A DNA stretch of 64,000 bases from positions 117,978-181,977 of the forward strand of contig JAERSO010000022.1 of NCBI GenBank assembly GCA_016845585.1. Reading direction: 5' to 3'. Both the position numbers and the translations under genes were made by a program. This DNA comes from Acidimicrobiaceae bacterium. Its GTDB lineage: Bacteria > Actinomycetota > Acidimicrobiia > Acidimicrobiales > Aldehydirespiratoraceae. Shown one piece after another: positions 9,190 to 18,637 of the stretch. Under the pieces are notes generated by a model. The model was not told the origin of the DNA and did no database searches. It was given only the letters and a program-made list of their open reading frames with translations. Within the stretch, counting starts at the first letter, position 1; each line of letters begins with the position of its first letter.

Positions 9190-10200
9190 TCAACCCCAGG
9201 GGATCTCGCAGGCCTGCCCGACCTCGATCTGCCTGCTCACCGCCCGATTCCGGTGCGGACCGGCACACCAGGAGGGGAAGGTGAACGAGTACAGACCCGC
9301 ACCACCGGCGGCCACCAACAACACGTCATCGGGCGACTGGAACGAGGCCCGGCCATCGCGGGTGTGGGCCCGTGCGGCGATGTGGGCACAGATCGACTCC
9401 CGATCGTGCCCGGCGGCGGCCAACTCCGCCGTCTGTTCCGGCGTGATGACGACCGCGGCCTGCCCACCGCCGAGCCACGCGTTGTTGGTGCCGTGGGCGC
9501 AGACGGAGTCGGCCAGGCCATCGAGCAGGCGCGTCGGCGACTGCGGGTCGTCGGCATCGGCCTGGTGGGCGACCGAGTGCGGAGCTTCGGTGCCGATCAC
9601 GGTGACGACCGATTGATCGAGCTCGAAGCCGCGACTCACGTGCAGAGGTGTGAACGGGCTGTGCTCCTCGTCTTCGGCGAGGCATTGTCCGAACTTGCCG
9701 CCGTGCCCGAGCAGTGTCATGTCGGACGAGCCCGGCCGTGCGCCACCGACATTGATCATGGCCAGGCGAAGGGCGCGGCCGATACTCGCGTTGGCACGAT
9801 GACCCGGACCGAGCGCTCCGAAGCCCGAAGCAACACCACAGAGGTGGCGAGCGGGCCCGTTGACGATGATCAGCGGCGCCGTCCCGAATGTCGTGCCCTG
9901 CATTTCGGTCAGATCGAATTCGGGGTCGATGACGGCCTTCGCCGCCGCCACGACGACGGGCATGTGATCCGGGAGACAACCCGCCATCACCGCGGAGGTG
10001 GCCAGCCCTTCGACGGTGCAAACCCCGTGCAGCGGGCCCATCGTGCCGAGCGAGGCATCGGCAGGCTCCCCGGCGGCGAGCACCATGCGTCCGACACGGT
10101 CGGCGGTCGGCACGACGACAGGGAGGCCGTCGGTGCACCCCAGCTGATGGAGCTCTTCGACGGCACCGAGCTCCGAATCCGCGGACAGGGTCCGGTTCAT
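9190..10200 (-). CDS. DGLP-family protein, partner of UGSC selenoprotein 1
   Basis: A 336-residue soluble protein of a family I cannot name. It shares three blocks with the C-terminal half of the fused protein at 18638-20374 and with the protein at 33182-34237: G-C-T-DGLP (residues 21-27), SAVMAGCLPDHMPV (69-82, strictly conserved Cys75) and a late VAAGGAG segment. The start overlaps the stop of UGSC selenoprotein 1 as ATGA, so the two are translationally coupled. The constant pairing, and the fusion in locus 2, argue that the two proteins form one enzyme. Cys75 is the best candidate thiol partner for the selenol. The reaction is unknown. Confidence 0.8.
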   Translation of the reverse strand: MNRTLSADSELGAVEELHQLGCTDGLPVVVPTADRVGRMVLAAGEPADASLGTMGPLHGVCTVEGLATSAVMAGCLPDHMPVVVAAAKAVIDPEFDLTEMQGTTFGTAPLIIVNGPARHLCGVASGFGALGPGHRANASIGRALRLAMINVGGARPGSSDMTLLGHGGKFGQCLAEDEEHSPFTPLHVSRGFELDQSVVTVIGTEAPHSVAHQADADDPQSPTRLLDGLADSVCAHGTNNAWLGGGQAAVVITPEQTAELAAAGHDRESICAHIAARAHTRDGRASFQSPDDVLLVAAGGAGLYSFTFPSWCAGPHRNRAVSRQIEVGQACEIPWG

Positions 10201-10730
10201 CGGGTGGATCCTTCGAGCGCGACGAGTATCTCGTCGGCGACCTTCTCGGCCACGAGTTGCATGTTGGCGACGCCGGTGCCGGCAACGGGGTGCGGGAGCC
10301 GGACACGCGGCACATCGGGCATTCCGAAGGCCCCGGCGACGAAGTCGCCTTGCGGCCAGAAGTCCTCGGTGACCAGAGCCACCGCGGGGACGCCTCGGCT
10401 CGCTGCATTCACTCCGTCACGCACGGTGCCGGTGGTGCAGCTGCCTCAATGCCCGTATGCCGCGACGAGCGCGTTGCACTCCCCCGCGATCGAATCGAGC
10501 ATTTCATCGTCCGCGATGGAGCTCGCGTTGCCCTTGTCGTAGCGGGCGAAGCCGAGTTCGGGACGAAGCGAACCCAGTGCGGCCTCCACCTGGTCCAGGA
10601 ACGCGACCGAATCCGGGAACCCGTTGGCGAGAAGTGCGACCGTCGCCGGACCGGCCAGATCCGCGTGGAGGTCGTAGGGAACGGGAACCGTCTCCGGTTC
10701 ACCTCGGGGGTCGAGGAAGTCGATCGTCAT
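10197..10730 (-). CDS. UGSC family selenoprotein 1
   Basis: A 177-residue protein when the in-frame TGA at 10448-10446 is read as selenocysteine (Sec95). Upstream and downstream halves are in the same frame and both are protein-like. The redox motif is U95-G-S-C98, after a hydrophobic strand (NALVAAYGH) and before a helix and a GVPAVALV strand. Total length equals that of UGSC selenoprotein 3 exactly. A hairpin of SECIS type follows the TGA. The UGSC selenoprotein family is known, but its reaction is not. The gene starts 21 bases after hutH ends and overlaps the DGLP partner by four bases, so it appears to be in an operon with hutH. Alternative: a stop-interrupted pseudogene, unlikely given three independent copies. 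Confidence 0.9.
10414..10432 (-). promoter_or_regulatory. Putative bacterial SECIS hairpin for UGSC 1
   Basis: Counting from the base after the TGA (read on the minus strand), bases 14-20 (CCGGCAC) pair with 26-32 (GTGACGG), with one G-A mismatch, around the loop CGUGC. The loop starts at +21 and has G in its second position, as required for bacterial SECIS elements bound by SelB. Folding was done by eye. Confidence 0.6.
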
Positions 10731-10751
10731 GGGGCGACAGTAGCGCCGGGG

Positions 10752-12299
10752 TCAGGCCAGCTCGACTCCTCGCGCCGCGAGGGCCTCGCCCGGTGCATCC
10801 GCAGCAAGGAGCTCTTCAGCCGCTGCCAGCTCGGGAGCGAGGTAGCGGTCGGGCCCCACGCCCTCGACACGGGAGCGGAGCACCTCGATGGCGATCGCTG
10901 TGGCGTTCGCCGGCACGAGCGGAGCTCGCAACTCGATCGCCCTCGCCGAGATCACGTACTCGACCGCGAGGATGCGTCGGAGGTTGTCGATCAACCGTCG
11001 GAGTTTTCGAACCGAAGCCCACGCCATCGACACATGGTCCTCCTGCATGCCCGATGTCGGCAGGGAGTCGACCGACGCCGGCGCCGCCAGACGCTTGTTC
11101 TCCGAGGCCATCCCCGCCGCGGTGTAGTGGCCGATCATCAGGCCGCTGTCGACGCCGACCTCGGCGGCCAGGAACGGCGGCAAACCATGGCTCCGGGTCT
11201 TGTCGAGCATGCGGTCCATTCGCCGCTCCGCGATGGCGCCGACCTCGGCCAGTGCGATCGCGAGGAAGTCGGACGCGAAGCCCAACGGCGCACCATGGAA
11301 GTTGCCGCACGACTCGACCCGCCCGTCGGGAAGCACCATCGGATTGTCGATCGCGGCCGCCAACTCGTAGCCGGCAACTCGCGAGACATGGTCCAGGGTG
11401 TCACGGGCCGCACCATGGACCGAGGGCGTGCAGCGCACGGAATACGCGTCCTGCACTCGGGAGTCGTCGGTCTTGTGACTGGCGATGATCGGCGAGCCGG
11501 CGAGAAGAGACCTCAGGTTCTGGGCGCTGATGGCCTGTCCCGGTTGTGGTCGCAGCGCCTGGAGGTCGGCCGCGAACGGGCCATCGGTTGCCAGGAGTCC
11601 CTCGACGGTGAGTGCCGTCACCATGTCGGCCTGCTTCAGCAGGCGGCTCGCGTCGTCGACAGCGAGGCACAACATTCCCAGAATCGCGTCCGTGCCGTTG
11701 GTGACGGCCAGGCCCTCCTTTTCGACGAGCGAGATCGGCTCGAGTGCGGCAGCCGCGAGCGCCTCGCTCGCGGGACGCCACTGCCCGTCGTGGAAGACCT
11801 CACCCTCGCCGAGCAGCGCCAAGGCACCGTGGGCGAGCGGCGCCAGGTCACCGCTGGCGCCGAGGCTCCCGTACTCCGGCACCTTCGGCGTGATGCCGGC
11901 GTTGAGCAGATCGAGCATGGCCTGCGCGACGAGCGGCCGCGCGCCACTTGCTCCCAGGGCGAGCGTGCGCGCTCGCAGGAGCATCATCGCCCGAACGACC
12001 TCGTGTTCCACCGGGTCGCCCATGCCTGCCGCGTGCGAGCGCACCAGCGCGGTCTGCAGATCGCGCCGCCGCTCAGGGGGGATCGAGACCGTGGCCAGGG
12101 CGCCGAACCCGGTGGAGATGCCGTACTTGGGTTCCCCTTCTGCGAGTCGATCGACCACCGCGCGAGATCGGGCCATTCGCTCGACTGCCGCGTCGGTCAG
12201 GGCCACCGTTGCACCATGGCGCGCCACCGAGACGACGTCGGGGATCGTCACACCCGGACCATCGAGATCGACATGCGACCGGCTGTTCTCCTGCCTCAT
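10752..12299 (-). CDS. hutH: Histidine ammonia-lyase
   Basis: Converts L-histidine to urocanate and ammonia, the first step of histidine degradation. 515 residues, normal length. The self-formed MIO cofactor triad A148-S149-G150 is intact in GSLGASGDLAPLAH, and the active-site GISTGFGAL loop lies at 60-68. The start ATG overlaps the iclR stop (ATGA), placing it in an operon with its likely regulator. hutU, hutF and hutI lie divergently on the other side of iclR. Downstream by 21 bases is UGSC selenoprotein 1. Confidence 0.95.
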   Translation of the reverse strand: MRQENSRSHVDLDGPGVTIPDVVSVARHGATVALTDAAVERMARSRAVVDRLAEGEPKYGISTGFGALATVSIPPERRRDLQTALVRSHAAGMGDPVEHEVVRAMMLLRARTLALGASGARPLVAQAMLDLLNAGITPKVPEYGSLGASGDLAPLAHGALALLGEGEVFHDGQWRPASEALAAAALEPISLVEKEGLAVTNGTDAILGMLCLAVDDASRLLKQADMVTALTVEGLLATDGPFAADLQALRPQPGQAISAQNLRSLLAGSPIIASHKTDDSRVQDAYSVRCTPSVHGAARDTLDHVSRVAGYELAAAIDNPMVLPDGRVESCGNFHGAPLGFASDFLAIALAEVGAIAERRMDRMLDKTRSHGLPPFLAAEVGVDSGLMIGHYTAAGMASENKRLAAPASVDSLPTSGMQEDHVSMAWASVRKLRRLIDNLRRILAVEYVISARAIELRAPLVPANATAIAIEVLRSRVEGVGPDRYLAPELAAAEELLAADAPGEALAARGVELA

Positions 12300-13003
12300 G
12301 ATGCCTGCTCCTCGTGGTCGAGACCGAGGTCTCGGGCGATGGCGCTCACCGCCGAGGTCAGGTGTTCGCCGATGCTCTCGACGGTTGTCGAGTCGAAGCG
12401 GTGGGACGGACCGACGACGGAGACCGCGACGCCGAGGGCGCCGGTACCTGACATGGCGAGCGAGATTGCGGTGATGTCGGCTTCCACCGCGCCCGTGCGC
12501 AGCGCGATCGTGCCGGGTGCCGCAAACGCGTCGCCGGCCGCACTTCCGGTGATCGGCACCTCCTGACCGATCCAGCCGACGTGTCGAATCGCCCGTGAGC
12601 TCTCGGCCGCGGCGACGTAGGTGGCCGAGCGGCCATCGCGGACCACGAGGTAGCAGGACTCCTCGGTGGACAGTGCGAGGTTGTCGAGATGGGGCTGGGC
12701 GACGGGCACGAGCCGACCGAGGGGTTCGCCGTCATGAAGGGTGGCGGAGATGCGCAGGAGCGTGGGCCCTGCCGAGAACACCCCGCCCTCATCGCGTTCC
12801 AGGTAGCCGCGCGCCTCCAGTGCTCGCAGGTGACGCAGGGCGGTGGTGGGGGTGAGCGCCGCCGCCGAGGCCGCCGAAGCCAGGTTGCAGCCGTCGGACG
12901 CCAGGACGATCTCGAGAAGGTCGAGTACCCGGCCGATCGACCGCGGCACAGCCTCCTCATGATCTCGAATTTCTGCCAGTTGTGTCTGCATCGTCGGCGC
13001 CAT
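12296..13003 (-). CDS. IclR family transcriptional regulator (probable hut regulator)
   Basis: A 235-residue regulator: winged helix-turn-helix about residues 20-85 ([20 protein letters not shown]) and a C-terminal effector domain. The start at 13003 is chosen because upstream codons fall in the divergent promoter; MQTQ at 12991 is an alternative. It is co-transcribed with hutH and divergent from hutU, the usual arrangement of a pathway-specific regulator. It probably binds the perfect inverted repeat at 13018-13034. The effector would by analogy be histidine or urocanate (inference). Confidence 0.88.
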   Translation of the reverse strand: MAPTMQTQLAEIRDHEEAVPRSIGRVLDLLEIVLASDGCNLASAASAAALTPTTALRHLRALEARGYLERDEGGVFSAGPTLLRISATLHDGEPLGRLVPVAQPHLDNLALSTEESCYLVVRDGRSATYVAAAESSRAIRHVGWIGQEVPITGSAAGDAFAAPGTIALRTGAVEADITAISLAMSGTGALGVAVSVVGPSHRFDSTTVESIGEHLTSAVSAIARDLGLDHEEQAS

Positions 13004-13017
13004 CCCGTTTCGGGGAT

Positions 13018-13034
13018 ATGTCAGCTGGTGACAT
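13018..13034. promoter_or_regulatory. Perfect inverted repeat, likely operator of the divergent hut promoters
   Basis: ATGTCA and TGACAT arms are separated by GCTGG between iclR and hutU, 15 bases from the iclR start and just upstream of a consensus TTGACA. Position and symmetry fit an IclR-type operator that would control both directions. Confidence 0.6.
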
Positions 13035-13047
13035 CCCTTGTTGCGTG

Positions 13048-13076
13048 TTGACAACGTACGCGACCAATGCACACAC
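13048..13076 (+). promoter_or_regulatory. Candidate hutU promoter
   Basis: TTGACA at 13048-13053 matches the -35 consensus and lies in a small GTTGACAAC palindrome. A 17-base spacer leads to a weak -10 (ACACAC, 13071-13076). Transcription would begin about at the hutU ATG, giving a leaderless or nearly leaderless mRNA; no Shine-Dalgarno sequence precedes the ATG. Confidence 0.4.
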
Positions 13077-13083
13077 TGCAAGC

Positions 13084-14760
13084 ATGAGCACATTCGACAT
13101 AGGCACCCCGGTCAACGGCGTCGCTGCTCCTCGCGGCACCGATCTCAACTGCAGGGCGTGGCCCCAGGAGGCCGCCTATCGAATGCTCCAGAACAACCTC
13201 GATCCCGAGGTGGCCGAGAACCCCGATCAGTTGGTCGTCTACGGCGGCACGGGCCGCGCCGCTCGGTCGTGGGGTGCGTACCACGCCATGCTCGACACAC
13301 TGAGGACGCTCGCCGACGACGAGACGATGCTCGTGCAGTCGGGCAAGCCGGTCGGTGTCCTTCGCACGCACGAGTGGGCGCCGCGGGTCCTCATCGCCAA
13401 CTCGAACCTCGTCCCCGACTGGGCGAACTGGGATGAGTTCCGCCGACTCGAGCATCAGGGACTCACCATGTACGGCCAGATGACCGCGGGGTCCTGGATC
13501 TACATCGGCACCCAGGGAATCCTCCAGGGCACCTACGAGTGCTTCGCCGAGATCGCCCGCAAGCGCTTCGGCGGCACCCTGGCCGGCACGCTCACCATCA
13601 CCGCGGGTGCGGGCGGCATGGGCGGGGCACAACCACTCGCGGTCACGATGAACGATGGCGTCGTGCTGGTGGTCGATGTCGACCAACACATGCTGCAACG
13701 GCGGGTCGACCACCGCTACCTCGACGAAATCGCCCCGGACTATGCCACCGCGATCGCGAGAGTCAGCGCCGCCAAACGCGCACGCACTCCGCTCTCGGTC
13801 GGCCTGCTCGGCAACGCGGCGGACATCCTCCCCCGCCTCCTGGCCGATGGGATCGATGCCGACATCGTCACCGATCAGACGAGCGCTCACGATCCACTCA
13901 GCTACATGCCGAACGATCTGTCGCTCGACGCAGCTGCCGATCTCAAGGCGAGCAATCCGGAGGAGTTCACCCGCCGGGCCCGGGGCGCCATGGCGACGCA
14001 CTGCCAGGCGATGGTCGGCTTCATGGATGCGGGTGCGGAGGTGTTCGACTATGGCAACAGCCTTCGAGCCGAGGCGGCGCTGGGGGGATTCGATCGGGCG
14101 TTCGACTATCCCGGGTTCCTCCCGGCCTACATCCGACCGCTGTTCTGCGAAGGACTCGGACCTTTCCGCTGGGTGGCACTGTCGGGCGATCCGGCCGACA
14201 TCGCTGCCACCGACCGCGCCGTTCTCGAGGAGTTCCCCGAGAACGAGTCGCTGGCCCGCTGGATCCGTTTGGCGGGTGAGCGCGTCGCTTTCCAGGGGCT
14301 GCCGGCGCGCATTTGCTGGCTCGGCTACAGCGAGCGACACCGACTCGGACTGCGCTTCAACGAGATGGTGAGGTCCGGCGAACTGAAGGCCCCGATCGTG
14401 ATCGGGCGCGATCATCTCGACTCGGGTTCCGTCGCGTCGCCCTATCGCGAGACCGAGGACATGCTCGATGGTTCGGACGCCATTGCCGATTGGCCGCTGT
14501 TGAACGGGCTGGTCAACACCTGCTCGGGCGCAACGTGGGTGAGCGTGCATCATGGCGGTGGCGTCGGCATCGGCCGCTCGATCCACGCCGGCCAGGTGAG
14601 TGTCGCCGACGGGACCGACCTGGCCGCCGAGAAGCTGGAACGCGTCCTGACCAACGATCCGGCGATGGGCGTCATCCGCCACGTCGATGCCGGCTACGAG
14701 CGCGCCTCTGAGGTCGCAGCCGAGCGTGGGGTGAACGTCCCCATGGCACCCGACGCATGA
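13084..14760 (+). CDS. hutU: Urocanate hydratase
   Basis: Second enzyme of histidine degradation: hydrates urocanate to 4-imidazolone-5-propionate using tightly bound NAD. 558 residues, normal length, with the conserved glycine-rich [12 protein letters not shown] segment (NAD-binding) and the GALGGFD-like and [16 protein letters not shown] active-site regions recognisable. The ATG at 13084 is chosen; reading further upstream enters the operator region. The stop overlaps the next ATG (ATGA), so the deformylase homologue is translationally coupled to it. Confidence 0.95.
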   Translation: MSTFDIGTPVNGVAAPRGTDLNCRAWPQEAAYRMLQNNLDPEVAENPDQLVVYGGTGRAARSWGAYHAMLDTLRTLADDETMLVQSGKPVGVLRTHEWAPRVLIANSNLVPDWANWDEFRRLEHQGLTMYGQMTAGSWIYIGTQGILQGTYECFAEIARKRFGGTLAGTLTITAGAGGMGGAQPLAVTMNDGVVLVVDVDQHMLQRRVDHRYLDEIAPDYATAIARVSAAKRARTPLSVGLLGNAADILPRLLADGIDADIVTDQTSAHDPLSYMPNDLSLDAAADLKASNPEEFTRRARGAMATHCQAMVGFMDAGAEVFDYGNSLRAEAALGGFDRAFDYPGFLPAYIRPLFCEGLGPFRWVALSGDPADIAATDRAVLEEFPENESLARWIRLAGERVAFQGLPARICWLGYSERHRLGLRFNEMVRSGELKAPIVIGRDHLDSGSVASPYRETEDMLDGSDAIADWPLLNGLVNTCSGATWVSVHHGGGVGIGRSIHAGQVSVADGTDLAAEKLERVLTNDPAMGVIRHVDAGYERASEVAAERGVNVPMAPDA

Positions 14761-15326
14761 GCGTTCGGCCCATCCTCTCCATCGGCCATCCGGTGCTCCG
14801 ACAACCCGCGGCCGCGGTCGCCGGCGATGAGGTCGGCTCGGTTCCCGTGCAGTCACTCATCGACGACCTGATCGAGACCATGCGCCACGCCAACGGTGCG
14901 GGGCTGGCCGCCAACCAGATCGGTGAGCCGGTGCGGATCGTCGTCATGGAGGTCGGCGACAACCCTCGCTACCCGTACAAACCCATCCTCCCGTTGACGG
15001 TCGCCATCAATCCGGTCATCACCCCGCTCGACGACGAGACGGTCGAGATCAACGAGGGCTGTCTCTCGGTCCCCCTCCGGGGCAACGTCCGCCGGCACGT
15101 CAACATCCAGGTCGACTACCTCGATCGTGACGGGTTCGCCCATCACGAGATCAAGCGAGGACTGACGGCCGGCACCTGGCAGCACGAAGTCGATCACCTC
15201 GACGGTGTCCTGATCACCGATCGAGCCGATCCGGCATCACTGGCCACCTGGGCGGAGTTCGAGGCCCACCATCGCGACGCCTTCATCGAACGAATCACCG
15301 CATTCGTCGACCGTGTGGGCTCGTGA
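14757..15326 (+). CDS. def: Peptide deformylase homologue inside the hut operon
   Basis: A 189-residue peptide deformylase with all three signature motifs: GAGLAANQ (residues 47-54), EGCLS (100-104, metal ligand C102) and HEVDH (143-147, ligands H143 and H147, catalytic E144). Canonical members remove the N-formyl group of nascent proteins. Here it sits between hutU and hutF with four-base overlaps on both sides. The HutF route ends in N-formyl-L-glutamate, which normally needs HutG, and no hutG is seen in the window. It may therefore deformylate N-formylglutamate; equally it may be an ordinary deformylase caught in the operon. Confidence 0.88.
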   Translation: MSVRPILSIGHPVLRQPAAAVAGDEVGSVPVQSLIDDLIETMRHANGAGLAANQIGEPVRIVVMEVGDNPRYPYKPILPLTVAINPVITPLDDETVEINEGCLSVPLRGNVRRHVNIQVDYLDRDGFAHHEIKRGLTAGTWQHEVDHLDGVLITDRADPASLATWAEFEAHHRDAFIERITAFVDRVGS

Positions 15327-16660
15327 CCCGGTACCACTGCGACCAGGCCCTGATCCGCGGCACCATCGAGCGCGATGTCGACATCGAGATCGGGGCCGGT
15401 CGTTTCCGACGCATCACTCCCGACTCCCAGCCCGCCTCGGACGCGCGCCGCCTCCGCGGCGTGACATTTCCCGGCCTGGCCAACGCCCACAGTCACGCGT
15501 TCCACCGAGCACTTCGCTCTCGCACCCAGGCCGAGCGCGGCTCGTTCTGGACCTGGCGAGAGGTCATGTATCGGGCCGCCGAACGACTGACGCCCGACAA
15601 CTACCTCCGTCTGGCCCGCGCCACGTTCGGCGAGATGGCCATGGCCGGCATCACGGTCGTCGGTGAGTTCCACTACGTGCACCACCAAGCCGACGGCTCC
15701 CCCTACGCCAACGCGAACGAGATGGGCGAGGCGCTGCTCGTCGCGGCTGTCGAGGCAGGCATCAGGATCACCCTGCTCGACACCCTGTATCTCCACGGGG
15801 GGCTCGGACCTGACGGGTACCAGGCCCCCAAGGGCGCTCAGCGCCGCTACGCGGACGCCGATGGCGACAGCTGGGCTCAGAGGATCGACGACCTCTCCCC
15901 CGCCGACCACCAGCGCATCGGCGCCGCGATCCACTCCGTTCGTGCGGTCGATCCCGAACACATCGCAACCGCGACCGAATGGGCCGCCTCGAATGCAGCG
16001 CCGATGCACGCTCACGTGTCTGAGCAGCGGACGGAGAACGACCAGTGCCAGGCGACGCACGGCTGCACACCCACCGAACTGCTGCACGCCGCAGGATCGC
16101 TCGGCCCGAACTTCACCGCGGTGCACGCCACCCATCTGACGCCGGCGGATCTCGACCTCCTCCGTGCGGCCCCGGCCCACGTCTGCATGTGCCCGACGAC
16201 CGAGCGGGATCTCGGTGACGGGGTCGGCCCCTCTCACGGCCTCGCGGCGGCCGGGATTCCGATCGCCCTCGGCTCGGACTCACATGCAGTTGTGGATCTC
16301 TTCGAGGAGAGCCGCGCCGTCGAACTCGACGAGCGACTGATGAGCGAGAAACGGGGCGCGCATGACGCCGGCGAACTGTTGCGCATGGCCACGGTCGCCG
16401 GTCACCGTTCGCTCGGTTGGGCCGACGCAGGTTCGATCGATGTCGGGCAGCGGGCCGATCTCGTCACCGTCGCCCTCGACAGTGTCCGGACCGCCGGCTC
16501 CGGTAGGGATCCGGTGGCCACCGCAGTCTTCGCGGCGACCGCCCCTGATGTCCGTTCGGTCATCGTGGACGGGCGGCTGGTCGTCGACGATCATCGACAT
16601 GTGGGATTCGACGTCGCCGGCGAGCTCGACGCGGCGATCACCGACCTGCTGGAGGACTGA
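15323..16660 (+). CDS. hutF: Formimidoylglutamate deiminase
   Basis: Amidohydrolase-fold enzyme converting N-formimino-L-glutamate to N-formyl-L-glutamate and ammonia. 445 residues from a GTG start that overlaps the preceding stop. The metal-binding strand motif HSH is at H56-H58 in [14 protein letters not shown], the form typical of HutF, and a later LGSDSH segment supplies the metal Asp. Its presence shows that this organism uses the five-step histidine pathway with formylglutamate as intermediate, not the four-step HutG/formiminoglutamase one. Confidence 0.92.
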   Translation: MTRYHCDQALIRGTIERDVDIEIGAGRFRRITPDSQPASDARRLRGVTFPGLANAHSHAFHRALRSRTQAERGSFWTWREVMYRAAERLTPDNYLRLARATFGEMAMAGITVVGEFHYVHHQADGSPYANANEMGEALLVAAVEAGIRITLLDTLYLHGGLGPDGYQAPKGAQRRYADADGDSWAQRIDDLSPADHQRIGAAIHSVRAVDPEHIATATEWAASNAAPMHAHVSEQRTENDQCQATHGCTPTELLHAAGSLGPNFTAVHATHLTPADLDLLRAAPAHVCMCPTTERDLGDGVGPSHGLAAAGIPIALGSDSHAVVDLFEESRAVELDERLMSEKRGAHDAGELLRMATVAGHRSLGWADAGSIDVGQRADLVTVALDSVRTAGSGRDPVATAVFAATAPDVRSVIVDGRLVVDDHRHVGFDVAGELDAAITDLLED

Positions 16661-16662
16661 CC

Positions 16663-17835
16663 ATGGCACTCGCTCACTCACTCGTCGTCGACAACATCGG
16701 CACATTGGTCACCAATGACCCGAGTCTCGGCGAGGGGCCGCTGGGAATCGTTCACAATGCGTCGATCGTGCTCACCGACGGCGACGTCGAGCACGTCGGA
16801 ACGGCCGGAGCCGTCGCCGACGAACGCATCGATGCCGAAGGCGGGTGTGTCCTCCCGGGCTTCGTCGACTCCCACACGCACCTCGTGTTCGCGGGAGACC
16901 GGGCCGAGGAGTTCACCACGAGAATGGCGGGCAAGCCCTACGACGGCGGCGGTATCCGGGTCACCACCGACGCCACCCGCTCGACGCCCACGGTCGAACT
17001 CGACCGACTGGTTCGACTCCGGCTGCACGAGGCGCACCGGGCAGGTACTACCACCATCGAGATCAAGTCCGGGTACGGACTCAACGTCGAGGACGAGGCC
17101 CGCTCCCTCGAGATCGCCAAGCGCCACACGGAAGAGACCACGTTTCTCGGCGCCCATCTCCTCCCGAGCGAGTTCGAGGGTCGCGCCGACGACTACATCG
17201 ACCTCGTCTGCAATGAGATGCTCGGCGCGTCGCGGCCCCACGCGAAGTGGATCGATGCGTTCTGCGAGACCGGCGCCTTCGACGAGGACCAGAGCCGTGC
17301 CGTGCTCGAAGCGGGCAGAGCCGCGGGCCTCGGGGGCCGGCTGCACGGCAACCAACTCGGCACGGGTCCTGGTGTGCAACTCGCGGTGGAGTGTGGATGC
17401 GCCTCCGTTGACCACTGCACTCATCTCACCGATGCCGACATCGACGCGCTCGCCGGCAGCGACACCGTTGCGACCTTCCTGCCCGCGGCCGACTTCTCGA
17501 CCCGACAGCCCTACCCCGACGCTCGTCGGGTGATCGACGCTGGTGCCACGGTGGCGATCGCCTCCAACTGCAACCCCGGCTCGTCGTACACGACCTCGAT
17601 CTCGTTCTGCATCGCCATCGCCGTCCGGGAAATGCACATGACGATCGACGAAGCGATCCAGGCGGTCACAATCGGCGGCGCCAGAGCGCTGCGGCGCGAC
17701 GACGTCGGCCATCTCACACCCGGGGCAGCCGGGCATCTCGCCATCCTCGATGCCCCGAGCCACCATCACCTTGCCTACCGTCCGGGGGTGCCACTGATCC
17801 GCCACACGATCGGTCCCCTCGGGTCCGAGTCCTGA
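16663..17835 (+). CDS. hutI: Imidazolonepropionase
   Basis: Hydrolyses imidazolone-5-propionate to N-formimino-L-glutamate, linking HutU and HutF. 390 residues, normal. The metal motif H71-T-H73 lies in [16 protein letters not shown], exactly as in characterised HutI, and the ASNCNPGSS segment near residue 305 is also typical. It starts two bases after hutF ends. It closes the catabolic set; a 2OG oxygenase follows 15 bases later. Confidence 0.94.
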   Translation: MALAHSLVVDNIGTLVTNDPSLGEGPLGIVHNASIVLTDGDVEHVGTAGAVADERIDAEGGCVLPGFVDSHTHLVFAGDRAEEFTTRMAGKPYDGGGIRVTTDATRSTPTVELDRLVRLRLHEAHRAGTTTIEIKSGYGLNVEDEARSLEIAKRHTEETTFLGAHLLPSEFEGRADDYIDLVCNEMLGASRPHAKWIDAFCETGAFDEDQSRAVLEAGRAAGLGGRLHGNQLGTGPGVQLAVECGCASVDHCTHLTDADIDALAGSDTVATFLPAADFSTRQPYPDARRVIDAGATVAIASNCNPGSSYTTSISFCIAIAVREMHMTIDEAIQAVTIGGARALRRDDVGHLTPGAAGHLAILDAPSHHHLAYRPGVPLIRHTIGPLGSES

Positions 17836-17850
17836 CATCAGGAGATCTCC

Positions 17851-18627
17851 TTGCCCGCGTCACACATCGACACCGACGTCCATCCGATCGCCGATCCTGA
17901 CTACGCAGCCGCGTGCAAGGAGGAACTCGACCGCGCCGGCGCACTCGTCCTCCCGGGCTTCTTCACCGCGGCGGCGATCGAGGCCGTGGTCACGGAGTCC
18001 GCCCATCGTGAAGGCGAGGCGTTCTACGCCGATTCCACCCACAACGTCTATCTGACCGACATCGATGAGACGCTGCCCACCGATCACCCCTTCAATCGCC
18101 AGGTCACCAGCAGCAAGGGCCTCTTGGCCGATGACCAGGTACCCCCCGAGTCCCCGCTGCGCGAGGTGTACGACGACGAGGTGTTCCGATCCTTCCTGTG
18201 CGGTGTGCTCGCAATCGACGAGATCCATCCCTACGCGGACGATCTCTCGTCGATCAACGTGCATTTCGCCTCGGCCGGCCGCGAACTCGGCTGGCATTTC
18301 GACAATTCGTCATTCGCGGTGACGATGTTGCTCCAGGCCCCCGAGGCCGGTGGCATCTTCGAGTACGTCGGGGCCGTGCGTGACTCCGCGTCGGGTGACC
18401 ATGGCTACGAGCGGGTGGCGGCGATCCTCGATGCCGACGAGCCGGTCGAATCGCTGGAATTCGACCCGGGCGACCTGGTCATGTTCCGCGGTCGCGATGC
18501 GATCCATCGTGTCACCCCGACCGAGGGCGACATCACGCGCATGCTCGTGGTGTTCGCGTTCAACGACGCTCCGGGTGTCGGTTTGTCGGAGTCCGCGCTC
18601 GAGACGTTCTACGGTCGCATCTCCTAA
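17851..18627 (+). CDS. 2OG-Fe(II) oxygenase family protein at the end of the hut operon
   Basis: A 258-residue non-haem iron dioxygenase. The start is TTG, supported by AGGAG at 17840-17844 six bases upstream. The facial triad is H149-x-D151 (GWHFDNSSFAV) and H219 (AIHRVTP), with R230 to bind 2-oxoglutarate. The FAVTMLLQ-GG-FEY arrangement resembles the ArpA/HalD-like group; because the Asp is retained, hydroxylation is expected rather than halogenation. Its place directly after hutI suggests a substrate related to histidine or its breakdown products, but that is inference. It is convergent with fused UGSC module 2. Confidence 0.75.
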   Translation: MPASHIDTDVHPIADPDYAAACKEELDRAGALVLPGFFTAAAIEAVVTESAHREGEAFYADSTHNVYLTDIDETLPTDHPFNRQVTSSKGLLADDQVPPESPLREVYDDEVFRSFLCGVLAIDEIHPYADDLSSINVHFASAGRELGWHFDNSSFAVTMLLQAPEAGGIFEYVGAVRDSASGDHGYERVAAILDADEPVESLEFDPGDLVMFRGRDAIHRVTPTEGDITRMLVVFAFNDAPGVGLSESALETFYGRIS

Positions 18628-18637
18628 TCGCGGTCGC

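Noticed and set aside
10197..10730. The TGA-interrupted UGSC genes taken as pseudogenes or pairs of small ORFs.
   Set aside because: Three independent copies carry TGA at exactly the same motif position with no indel, with hairpins behind it, and the two complete separate copies are both 177 residues.
10257..12566. Long open frame of 769 codons on the plus strand opposite hutH and UGSC 1.
   Set aside because: Arg/His/Val-rich antisense reading typical of high-GC codon bias; hutH on the other strand has the MIO triad and family length. The same holds for 1817-3238 plus, 13021-14856 minus and 21561-23819 minus.
17851..18627. Halogenase call for the 2OG enzyme because of its similarity to HalD/BesD-like proteins.
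   Set aside because: Halogenases replace the facial-triad Asp by Gly or Ala; here D151 is present.
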